Positions 1 to 7,093 of a stretch of DNA of 18,044 nucleotides are shown here, one piece after another; within the stretch, counting starts at the first letter, position 1; every line of letters begins with the position of its first letter. This DNA is from DASPMP01 sp035248725. GTDB taxonomy: Bacteria > Gemmatimonadota > Gemmatimonadetes > Gemmatimonadales > Gemmatimonadaceae. Under the pieces are notes generated by a model, which ran no database searches, was not told the DNA's origin, and worked only from the letters and a program-made list of their open reading frames with translations. Location of the stretch: positions 1-18,044 of the forward strand of contig DATFHG010000053.1 of NCBI GenBank assembly GCA_035248725.1, given 5' to 3'. The translations under genes and the position numbers were made by a program.

Positions 1-972
1 CTCGCGATACGCCGAGGCGTACTGCTCCGCGATCGCGCGCGGCGAGAAGCGACGCATGTTCGCGAAACCACGCTCGCGAAGCTCGGCACGATAGGAGGCG
101 TCGTCGAGCACGCGCTGCAGGCCGCGCCGGATCGACGCGACCTCGGTGGGATCCACCAGGCATGCCGCGTCGCCGGCGACCTCGGGCATCGCGGCCACGT
201 TCGACGTCACCACCGGCCGCCCGACGGCCTGCGCCTCGACGATCGGCAACCCGAAGCCCTCGTACAGCGATGGAAACGCCACGACGTCCGCATTCCGATA
301 GGCATCCACGAGCTGCGCCATCGTCAGCCCCACGGAGTTCACCGCGCGCACGTCGTGGCGCACGATGGCGTCACGCTGCCGGATCGTGAGCGGACCCACG
401 ATATGCAGCGTGGCGGACAGTCCCTCGAGGGCCGCGCAGAGGCGTTCGATGTTCTTGTTCGCCGTCGTCCCGACCGCCAGCACCGTCGCACGGGCGGTTT
501 GCTCGCGCGGCGGCGCGGGCGCGAACGCGGGATCCACGCAGCAGTGAATCACGCGCACTTTCCGCGGATCGCACCCGACGCGCGCCAGCAGCTCCGTGCG
601 CGTGAACGCGGAGATCGTGGTCACGATGTCCGCGTGGCGAGCGGGAACGGCGAGCCACAGCGTGTCGTACATCGCCGTGGCCGCCCACCCACGGTTCACC
701 CAGCCCACGTCGGGCACCGTGATGACCGTAGGGCCACGCAGCGCCGGCGTCACGTACAGGATGTCACCGGTCACGTGCAGCACGTCGCCGCGCAGACGCG
801 CCGCCCACGCGACGTTGCCAACGCGTCGCGCCAGCCCCCGACTGGGGTATGGGGCGGTCGCGGCGCGCGCGGCAATGTCCGCCGGTAGCGCGGATCGCAC
901 CGTGGCGAAGAGCGTCTCGAGGCTGTAGTTGTGGCCGCCCTGGGGCCGGCGCATCACATGAACGACGTCCAC
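1..972 (-). CDS. GT4-family glycosyltransferase (C-terminus cut by window edge)
   Basis: Retaining glycosyltransferase of the GT-B fold that would transfer a sugar from a nucleotide donor to the growing glycan on the cytoplasmic face of the membrane. I read 324 codons from the GTG at 972 without a stop to base 1, so only the last residues are missing. The N-terminal half has the acceptor-side pattern (HVTGDILYVTP near 67-77, then a VITVPDVGW stretch near 83-91). The C-terminal donor half has AVGTTANKNIERL at 166-178 and the family's E-x7-E signature, E238 to E246 in YEGFGLPIVE. The start is a GTG only 2 nt after the asnB stop (TGATCGTG), so translation is probably coupled to asnB. Family is secure. 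Donor and acceptor cannot be told from sequence. Confidence 0.9.
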   Translation of the reverse strand, partial: MDVVHVMRRPQGGHNYSLETLFATVRSALPADIAARAATAPYPSRGLARRVGNVAWAARLRGDVLHVTGDILYVTPALRGPTVITVPDVGWVNRGWAATAMYDTLWLAVPARHADIVTTISAFTRTELLARVGCDPRKVRVIHCCVDPAFAPAPPREQTARATVLAVGTTANKNIERLCAALEGLSATLHIVGPLTIRQRDAIVRHDVRAVNSVGLTMAQLVDAYRNADVVAFPSLYEGFGLPIVEAQAVGRPVVTSNVAAMPEVAGDAACLVDPTEVASIRRGLQRVLDDASYRAELRERGFANMRRFSPRAIAEQYASAYRE

Positions 973-974
973 GA

Positions 975-2846
975 TCAGACGCTCAGCCCGTGACGCTGAA
1001 TCCAGTCCGAGAGCACGAACACGGACCACAACCGGCTCCAGCTCGTTCTCCCTGCGCGAAAAGCGGTGTGCACCTGTCTGACCGCGCCGGCGTTCAACGG
1101 CGGTGGCGGCGCGGCGAGCAGCTCCTCCGCCGCGTGCGTGCCGCCTGAACCGCGCAGCCAGCGGTCGAACGGAAGCGTGAAACCGCGTTTCGGTCGATAC
1201 ACGCAGTCGTGCGGAATCGCTCCGTCCAGCGAACGCACGAGCAGGCTCTTCGGAGTGTCCGCCGAGATTTTCGATGCGCCCGGCAGCGGTAGTACCGCGT
1301 CCACGATGCTCGTGTCGATCAGCGGAACGCGGACTTCGAGCGCATGCGCCATCGCCATCTGATCGGTGTCGCGCAGCAGCGTGCTCACGAGATATGACTG
1401 CAGCTCGAACCGTGAGATCCGGTTGATCGTGTCGCGGTCGTCGACATGGTCCATCGTGGCCAGCGACACGCCGGCCCATGCCTCGCGGCCGCCGTCGCGA
1501 AGACCGGGATCCAGCAGGCCGTCGACGGTCGCGGGCCCGAAGACACGGCGTGTGCTGAAGTAGGGTGGCAGCGACGATTCCAGCAGCATGCCGCCCTTCC
1601 GGATCGCCTCGGTCCGCCCCCGTGTCTCGAGCGCGCGGCCGAGCGGGCAGCGCAATGCGGGCGGAACGGCGTGCCGCAGGCGGCCGAACCGTTCCGCCCT
1701 GCGAGCCTTGGCGAACCGGTCGTATCCCACGAACAGCTCGTCGCCGCCGACACCCGCGAGTGCGACGGTCATCCCGGCGCCGCGCACGGCGCGCGAGACG
1801 AACCAGGTATTGATGCCGTCGACGCTCGGCTGGTCGTACGCGGCGAGCGCCGCCTCCACATTGTCGAGGAAGTCCTGTTCACCCAGCTCGATGTCCGTAT
1901 GCGTGGCTCCGGCGGCATCCGCCGCCAGCCGGGCGTAGCGGCGCTCGTCGAGCGCCACATCGTCCCGGAAGCACACGTTGAACGTTCTGACGTCGGACGT
2001 CCCGCCACGGCGCATGAGCAGCGCGATCGCGCTGCTGTCGATGCCGCCGCTGAGGAAAGCGCCGAGCGGAACGTCAGCCACCAGCTGTGAGCCGACGGCC
2101 TGCACGAGTCGCTCGCGGACATCTTCCGTCGTGCGACCGTTCTGCTGCGGGAGCGGCGCGGGGAGCTCGTAATAGCGGTGTGCCGTGACGCCGTGCTCAC
2201 CGATGACGGCTGTCGCACCGGGCGGGAGCGAGCGAACGCCTCGAACCAGCGTGAGCGGCTCCTGCACGGAACCGTACGCCAGGTACGACCGCATCCCGTC
2301 GAGATCCAGCGCGCGCGGCACGATCCCCGACGCCAGGATAGCCCGCACTTCGCTGGCGAAGAGCACGACGCCGTCGCGCTCGTACACGTACAGCGGCTTC
2401 ACGCCGAGCTGGTCGCGCGCGAGCAGAACCGTGCGGGGCTTCGGATCCCACAGCGCAAAGGCGAAGATGCCGCGCAGCCGGGAGACGACATCGCGGCCCC
2501 ATTCCTCGTACCCGCGCAGAATGACCTCCGTGTCCGTGCCGCTCGTGAACACGTGGCCGGCCTGCTCCAGCTCGCGGCGCAGCTCGCGGAAATTGTAGAT
2601 CTCGCCGTTGTACGTGATGGTCACACCCGTGACACGGTCGGTCATCGGCTGATGACCGCGGGCGGACAGATCGATGATCGACAGGCGGCGATGTCCGAAC
2701 GCGACGATCGGCGCGACCGACGAGAGCGCGACGACGTCGCCGTCGTCAGGACCGCGATGACGGACAGCGTCGGTCATCCGACGCGCGGTATGCAACGCGT
2801 CGCAGCCGGCGATGCCGTGAATCACGACCCCCGCGATGCCGCACAT
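975..2846 (-). CDS. asnB: asparagine synthase-type glutamine amidotransferase (AsnB family)
   Basis: 623 residues, the normal length for class B asparagine synthetases. It begins MCGIAG, so Cys2 becomes the N-terminal nucleophile that hydrolyses glutamine. The glutaminase half also has GHRRLSIIDL (51-60) and NGEIYNF (80-86). The C-terminal half has the ATP-pyrophosphatase loop SGGIDSS (266-272) and AGVGGDELFVGY (364-375). All catalytic landmarks I know are present. In glycan loci such proteins usually amidate a carboxyl group, for example of a uronic acid (the role proposed for WbpS-like proteins), rather than make free asparagine. The neighbours favour that here, but it is inference. The open frame continues far upstream, but that part is an out-of-frame reading of the polymerase/ligase gene, so Met at 2846 is the start. 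It lies 2 nt after the upstream stop (TGACCATG). Confidence 0.93.
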   Translation of the reverse strand: MCGIAGVVIHGIAGCDALHTARRMTDAVRHRGPDDGDVVALSSVAPIVAFGHRRLSIIDLSARGHQPMTDRVTGVTITYNGEIYNFRELRRELEQAGHVFTSGTDTEVILRGYEEWGRDVVSRLRGIFAFALWDPKPRTVLLARDQLGVKPLYVYERDGVVLFASEVRAILASGIVPRALDLDGMRSYLAYGSVQEPLTLVRGVRSLPPGATAVIGEHGVTAHRYYELPAPLPQQNGRTTEDVRERLVQAVGSQLVADVPLGAFLSGGIDSSAIALLMRRGGTSDVRTFNVCFRDDVALDERRYARLAADAAGATHTDIELGEQDFLDNVEAALAAYDQPSVDGINTWFVSRAVRGAGMTVALAGVGGDELFVGYDRFAKARRAERFGRLRHAVPPALRCPLGRALETRGRTEAIRKGGMLLESSLPPYFSTRRVFGPATVDGLLDPGLRDGGREAWAGVSLATMDHVDDRDTINRISRFELQSYLVSTLLRDTDQMAMAHALEVRVPLIDTSIVDAVLPLPGASKISADTPKSLLVRSLDGAIPHDCVYRPKRGFTLPFDRWLRGSGGTHAAEELLAAPPPPLNAGAVRQVHTAFRAGRTSWSRLWSVFVLSDWIQRHGLSV

Positions 2847-2848
2847 GG

Positions 2849-4177
2849 TCAGCCGGTACGCATGACCGGAAGCCGGCGCGGATCCGTTGCCACGAGCAGC
2901 ATGAGCGTGCCGACGAAGACCCAGACGATCGTGCCGCACCGGGGAATGCCCGTGACCGGCCCTCCCATGGACCCCAGCGCCACGACACCGGTGAGCACCA
3001 GCAGCAGCCGACCGTCCAGGCTCGACAGCCGGACGCGCAGGAGCGGGAGCACGATGAGGCCCAGGCGGAGCACGACGAGGAAGAGGGCAAACACCCCGCC
3101 CTCCGCCGCCGTCATGAGGTACTCGTTGTCCATCAGCATGTAGCTCGTTCCGACGCCCACGCCGTAGACGGGCGACGCACGGAGGGCGTCCATGGCACCG
3201 GGCCCGTAATCCATATGGACGTAGTCGTATCCGCCGAACCGGCCGCCGCTGATCACGTACAGGAAGAGTCGGCGGTTCATCAGCTGCGTGGCGAAATCGA
3301 CGATGTTGGCCGCGCCTTTCCACTGCGTCAGAAAGACCGTGAACGCCACCATGATCACGAGCACCCCGGTTGCCATCAGTGCGAAATCCCGCGGCCGGAT
3401 GCCGCGTGAGAAGAACAGCAGCAGCGCGCCGGGAAATCCGCCGATGAGAAACACTTTCGACTGGGCAAGCGCGCCGCCGATGACGATGGCGAAGAGCGAC
3501 ACGATGGCTTGCCACGCCGGCAGCCGCCGCTCGTGCCAGAGCCAGACCCACAGGATGATCGCGATCGCGTAGACGGTGCCGTGCTCGAGCGGCTGGTTGA
3601 AGATGCCCACGTAGCGCGCGTTCCCCGCCGCGGCTTCCGCGACGTTGTACCCGAACGCGCCCGCGCTCGGCCGGAACGGAGCGACGATCCAGTTCGTGTT
3701 CCTGAAGATCGTTGCCACCTGGATCGCGGCGTTCGCGGTCGTCAGCAGCACGAGCAGCTTCGCGCACCGCACGAACACGGCTTCCACCGTATCGTGGTCC
3801 GCGGCGCGCAGCGCGGTCGCGCAGATGAGCAGCACCGCGATCGGCCGCGAGTAGTGATCCAGGCGCCCGAAGCCGGTCTTGAGGTTGGCGAGCCCCGAGC
3901 CGAACGCCGTCGCGAGCGCGACGTGGAGAAAGAGCACCACGCTCACGGCGAACGCGGGAAACAGCGCGGCACTCACGCGTCCGCGGTACATGAGAATCAT
4001 TCCGGCCCACGCCGCGAGGAGCACGCCCGACAGGTTCTCGACGCGCACGCCATGCGCCTTGCTCAGGTACGGCATGAACGCGGCGAGCACCAGGAACGGC
4101 GGGATCCACAGGGTCGCACCCTGCGTCCACTGCTGCGCTAACGTAATCCAGTCGTCCCGCACCGCGCGCTCAGACAT
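2849..4177 (-). CDS. O-antigen polymerase/ligase-like polytopic membrane protein (Wzy/WaaL type)
   Basis: 442 residues from the ATG at 4177, with about ten hydrophobic segments (for example roughly 22-38, 50-65, 70-92, 112-126, 138-157, 200-214, 223-240, 242-256, 265-284, 360-380, 388-404 and 412-430). It has the long loop before the last third that is typical of the Wzy_C/O-antigen ligase superfamily. Loop landmarks are GIFNQPLEHGTVYA (191-204) and ASPVYGVGVGT followed by MDNEYL (334-354), matching the loosely conserved hN.yl pattern of these proteins. Because the same locus has a Wzm/Wzt exporter, a periplasmic ligase role (WaaL-like) is at least as likely as a Wzy polymerase. Sequence alone does not separate them. 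In-frame starts at 4192 (ATG) and 4201 (GTG) are possible but would overlap the divergent gene further. Its stop is 2 nt before asnB. Confidence 0.8.
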   Translation of the reverse strand: MSERAVRDDWITLAQQWTQGATLWIPPFLVLAAFMPYLSKAHGVRVENLSGVLLAAWAGMILMYRGRVSAALFPAFAVSVVLFLHVALATAFGSGLANLKTGFGRLDHYSRPIAVLLICATALRAADHDTVEAVFVRCAKLLVLLTTANAAIQVATIFRNTNWIVAPFRPSAGAFGYNVAEAAAGNARYVGIFNQPLEHGTVYAIAIILWVWLWHERRLPAWQAIVSLFAIVIGGALAQSKVFLIGGFPGALLLFFSRGIRPRDFALMATGVLVIMVAFTVFLTQWKGAANIVDFATQLMNRRLFLYVISGGRFGGYDYVHMDYGPGAMDALRASPVYGVGVGTSYMLMDNEYLMTAAEGGVFALFLVVLRLGLIVLPLLRVRLSSLDGRLLLVLTGVVALGSMGGPVTGIPRCGTIVWVFVGTLMLLVATDPRRLPVMRTG

Positions 4178-4178
4178 G
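4175..4178. other. shared start-codon palindrome (CATG) of two divergent genes
   Basis: The four bases CATG hold both initiation codons. ATG at 4176-4178 on the plus strand starts the GT4 glycosyltransferase, and ATG at 4177-4175 on the minus strand starts the polymerase/ligase-like gene. The two coding regions overlap by 2 nt and there is no intergenic sequence. The promoter and ribosome-binding region of each gene must therefore lie inside the other's coding sequence. I see no strong Shine-Dalgarno motif for either. Confidence 0.7.
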
Positions 4179-5351
4179 ATCCGTCTTGGCATCTTCGCCA
4201 CGCATCCGATCCAGTACCAGGCCCCGATCTGGCGCCGCCTCGCGTCCGGCGGGGTCGTGTCGCCGACGCTGCATTACTTCTCGGACATGAGCGTGCGCGG
4301 CGCGGTCGATCCCGGATTCGGCGTGCCGGTGCAATGGGACACGCCGCTGCTCGACGGATACGAGTCCCGCTTCATCAGTCGCGCGGGCCACGTCGGCGCG
4401 GGGCTCAAGTTGCAACGCGGTCAGGCCGAGGCGCTGCTCCGCACCGGACGCTTCGACGCGGTGCTGCTGGCGGGCTACGCACACCGGTTCGAATGGCAGA
4501 TGCTGCGCGCCGCGCGGCGCACGCGCGTGCCCGTCGTGATGCGGGGTGAGTTCTCCGACGTGGCATCGCGGCAGGCGACGCGGCTGCGCCGCCGTCTCCG
4601 CGATGCCGTGCTGCGCCGGCTCTATCGAAGCGTCGATGCCTTCTGCGTGATCGGCAGTGACGCGCGCGACCACCTGGAGCGACTCGGCGTACCATCCGAG
4701 AAGCTGTTCTTCTCTCCGTACTCGGTGGACAGCGACCACTTCCTTCGCCTGGCCTCCGAGGCCAGTCGCGCGCGCAGCCGCTCGCGGCTCGGACTCCGCG
4801 ACGACGAGCGCGTCGTGCTGTTCAGCGGCAAGCTGATCGAGCGCAAGGGCGTCGCGGAGCTGCTCGACGCCATCCGGCGCGCGCACGGTCGCGATCCCCG
4901 CGTCCGGCTGCTGATGGTGGGCGACGGGCCGTTGCGACCGCTCGTCGAACAGGCGCGCGACGCGATGGGAGCGCAGGCGATCACCCTCGCCGGGTTCGTG
5001 AACCAGGGCGGCCTTGGCGACTATTTCAGCGCTGCGGACGTGTTCGTGCTCCCCTCGCGTCACGAGACGTGGGGCCTGGTCGTGAACGAGGCGATGTACT
5101 TCGGCCTGCCCGTCGTCACGACGGATGCCGTGGGCGCGGCCCGCGACCTCGTGCGCGACGATGCCGGCGCGATCGTACCCTCCCGCGACGCCGAACGCCT
5201 CGCGAGCGCGCTGGAGCGTGTGCTGAACGATCCGGAAGCCGCGCGCGCGATGGGACGCGTGGGACGAGCGCGTGTCGCGGAGTACTCCACGCCCGCGAGC
5301 GCGAGGGGCATCGAGCTCGCGTGCCGGTACGTCACCGAAGCCCGGCGGTGA
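4176..5351 (+). CDS. GT4-family glycosyltransferase (only plus-strand gene)
   Basis: 391-residue GT-B glycosyltransferase. The start at 4176 is supported by MIRLGIFATHPIQYQAPIWR, a typical GT4 opening (THPIQY.aP). The linker region has FCVIGSDARDHLERLGVP (156-173). The donor domain has VVLFSGKLIERKGV (213-226), LLMVGDGPL (245-253) and LAGFVNQGGLGDYFSAADVFVLPS (271-294). Its E-x7-E pair is E297 and E305 in ETWGLVVNE. This is the sole gene on this strand. It is head-to-head with the polymerase/ligase-like gene (2 nt overlap) and tail-to-tail with the next gene, with only 2 nt between the stops. It needs a promoter inside the neighbouring gene. Base composition looks like that of the rest of the locus, so nothing marks it as a recent arrival. 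Sugar specificity is unknown. Confidence 0.92.
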   Translation: MIRLGIFATHPIQYQAPIWRRLASGGVVSPTLHYFSDMSVRGAVDPGFGVPVQWDTPLLDGYESRFISRAGHVGAGLKLQRGQAEALLRTGRFDAVLLAGYAHRFEWQMLRAARRTRVPVVMRGEFSDVASRQATRLRRRLRDAVLRRLYRSVDAFCVIGSDARDHLERLGVPSEKLFFSPYSVDSDHFLRLASEASRARSRSRLGLRDDERVVLFSGKLIERKGVAELLDAIRRAHGRDPRVRLLMVGDGPLRPLVEQARDAMGAQAITLAGFVNQGGLGDYFSAADVFVLPSRHETWGLVVNEAMYFGLPVVTTDAVGAARDLVRDDAGAIVPSRDAERLASALERVLNDPEAARAMGRVGRARVAEYSTPASARGIELACRYVTEARR

Positions 5352-5353
5352 GC

Positions 5354-6244
5354 TCATGACTGGTCGGGCTTCCACGTCTTGTTGAGCGCGCGCCACCCGA
5401 CGCGTCGACGGAGCGGCCGCGTCCAGTCGATCGTGCGGCGGCGCAGGATCTCCAGTCGCCGGGCGAAGTAGCGAAGGCTCGTGTTCCGGCGCACGCCGGT
5501 GGCGGTCGCGACGTAGTTGCAGTCGTCGATCGTGAACATGCGTGCCCACGTGCCGATCAACTCGTTGTTCTGCGCGGCCTCCACGCGATGCGTCGCACCC
5601 GTCTTCCCGCCGGCGACGTGGCTGTAATCGTGATTCTGATGGATGGCGAGAATTGCCGCGGTGGCGTCGACCACGGGAACGCCGCGCGTGCGCGCGTTCC
5701 ACATCAGCCAGTTGTCCCAGCCCGGACGGCCCACGGCGAAGGGCGGCAGCACCGGCGCAGCGTGTCGCGGGAAAGCGAAGTAGTCGATCCATTCCGGCGC
5801 CTGCAGCACGCCATCGTGGCGCGCACGCGCCGCCAGCTCCTCCATCCACGCCCGGTTGCGGAAATCGATCGGCGTGTCGACGTCGAGATCGGTGCGCCGG
5901 CCGACGAGCAGAAAATCCGGCCGCCATGCCCGCACGCGCGCGATCGTCCGGATCGCGTCGGGCAGCATGATCACGTCCGCGTTCACGTACATCACGAGCT
6001 CGTTCTTCGCCTCCGCGGCCGCCTGCGCGAACATCGCGCTCAGCAGGGGCGTGCCGAACTCGTTGGTCGGCACTGCCGGCACATGTCGCGCTCCCGATTC
6101 TGCGGCCATTTCCGCCGTCCCCGCATCACGCCCGAACAGGATGAGCTCGACGTCCGGCAGTCGTGCCCAGCTGCGAATGGCGTTCTTCTGGATGACGTCG
6201 AAGTGGCCCGCGAACGCCTTGGGCGTCGAGAACAGCGTCAGCAT
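5354..6244 (-). CDS. putative GT-A-type glycosyltransferase, uncharacterised family
   Basis: 296 residues starting at ATG 6244, whose ATGCTGA overlaps the methyltransferase stop by 7 nt. I do not recognise a characterised family. The N-terminus (MLTLFSTPKAF, then NAIRSWARL at 21-29 and ELILFGRD at 33-40) looks like a nucleotide-binding Rossmann-type half. NADV (88-91), after the beta-strand ELVMYV, sits where GT-A enzymes carry their metal-binding DxD, but it has one acidic residue rather than two. Later features are FAVGRPGWDNWLM (169-181) and AIHQNHDYSHV (200-210), where the conserved-looking Asp, Trp and His residues could form an acceptor or metal site. I recall similar proteins annotated only as hypothetical or glycosyltransferase-like. 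A role in glycan assembly is inferred mostly from context. It ends 2 nt from the convergent GT4 gene. Confidence 0.65.
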   Translation of the reverse strand: MLTLFSTPKAFAGHFDVIQKNAIRSWARLPDVELILFGRDAGTAEMAAESGARHVPAVPTNEFGTPLLSAMFAQAAAEAKNELVMYVNADVIMLPDAIRTIARVRAWRPDFLLVGRRTDLDVDTPIDFRNRAWMEELAARARHDGVLQAPEWIDYFAFPRHAAPVLPPFAVGRPGWDNWLMWNARTRGVPVVDATAAILAIHQNHDYSHVAGGKTGATHRVEAAQNNELIGTWARMFTIDDCNYVATATGVRRNTSLRYFARRLEILRRRTIDWTRPLRRRVGWRALNKTWKPDQS

Positions 6245-7077
6245 GAGGCGACGCAGAGCACCTTGTCGCCGTGGCTCGTCGCGGACGCAACGAGCTCGAT
6301 GGCGCGAAACACCGTGTTGCGCAGGAGCCGCTTCACGGGCTGACGCGGCTGGGCGAGGTACATGTTGTCGCGCGCGCGAACCTCGCGCGGCACGAAGCCC
6401 AGTCGCTGCATCGACGCGCGCAGCGTGCGCGGCGTGAACTGCCACACGTGCATCTCGGGCGACCAGCCTCCCCATTTTCCGCGCAGGACGCGCGGCTGCA
6501 GACCCGCCATGTTCGGCACCTCGACGACGACCACTCCGCCGGGAGCAAGGATGCGGCGCACTTCGTCGAAGACGGGCCGCGGGTTCACGAGGTGCTCGAG
6601 GACGTGCGAGAGCAGCACGACGGAGAAGTGCCCCGAGGGAAAGGCGGCGGCGGCCAGGTCCGAGTGGAGCACGCGTCGGCCGAGCACGTCGCGCGCGAAC
6701 GTCGCCGTGCGCTCGTTGATCTCCACACCCCACGGGTCGTATCCCATCTCCGCCGCCATCTGAAGACACAGCCCGACTCCGCACCCCACGTCGAGGAATC
6801 GTCCCGCCGGCGCATGGCGCCGCGCTGCGGAGAACAACGGCGCGAAGAAGCCGCGCCACAGTACCTCGCGCTCGATCACGTCCTCGTACGCGAGCTCCTG
6901 GTGTACCGGCGCGGTGACGTCGTCGGTGAACGGCGGTGGATCCGTGCGCCCGAGCTCGCACGCCGCGCACAGCGCCACGCGAAACGTCCGGCCGTCCGCG
7001 CTGCGATACGGCCCCGGTCCCGCCGCGTACGCGTCGCTCCCGCAGATGCACGGCGATGGAAACGCGAGCGTGGTCAC
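6238..7077 (-). CDS. SAM-dependent methyltransferase with N-terminal zinc-ribbon
   Basis: 279 residues. The N-terminus carries C10-x-C12 and C37-x2-C40, a likely zinc-binding knuckle of the kind often found at the front of sugar C- or O-methyltransferases. The class I SAM fold follows: motif I LDVGCGVGLCLQ (95-106), acidic strand end GVEIN (117-121), LSHVLEHL (156-163) and the LAPGGVVVVEVP strand-turn (177-188). This is the Methyltransf_11/23 type. The start is a GTG at 7077, 16 nt after the upstream glycosyltransferase stop. A GGCGGAGG sequence lies just in front, although its spacing is very short. The last codons overlap the next gene's ATG. It is probably a glycan or nucleotide-sugar methyltransferase. 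A second zinc-ribbon methyltransferase lies at 16121-17104 in the same locus. The methylated position is unknown. Confidence 0.85.
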   Translation of the reverse strand: MTTLAFPSPCICGSDAYAAGPGPYRSADGRTFRVALCAACELGRTDPPPFTDDVTAPVHQELAYEDVIEREVLWRGFFAPLFSAARRHAPAGRFLDVGCGVGLCLQMAAEMGYDPWGVEINERTATFARDVLGRRVLHSDLAAAAFPSGHFSVVLLSHVLEHLVNPRPVFDEVRRILAPGGVVVVEVPNMAGLQPRVLRGKWGGWSPEMHVWQFTPRTLRASMQRLGFVPREVRARDNMYLAQPRQPVKRLLRNTVFRAIELVASATSHGDKVLCVASC

Positions 7078-7093
7078 GCCTCCGCCCGCATGC

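Noticed and set aside
975..4130. A single open frame of 1051 codons, as if AsnB had a long N-terminal extension
   Set aside because: The part before Met at 2846 is Arg/Gly/Ala-rich out-of-frame reading of the polymerase/ligase gene, and AsnB needs Cys at position 2, which only the start at 2846 gives.
2849..4201. Upstream starts at 4201 (GTG) and 4192 (ATG) for the polymerase/ligase-like gene
   Set aside because: Possible, but they add only a short basic stretch and deepen the overlap with the divergent gene. ATG at 4177 is preferred, without strong proof.
4120..4240. Promoters for the divergent pair around the CATG
   Set aside because: The TAACGTAAT-like bases near 4139-4147 resemble a -10 box only weakly and have no matching -35 box, so I do not list a promoter.
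5340..5365. A bidirectional terminator between the convergent stops
   Set aside because: No GC-rich hairpin followed by a T run is visible. The two stops are 2 nt apart.
4170..5927. A 585-codon minus-strand open frame opposite the inverted GT4 gene
   Set aside because: The plus strand encodes a textbook GT4 with its E-x7-E pair. The minus reading has no motif and runs through the convergent junction in the wrong frame.
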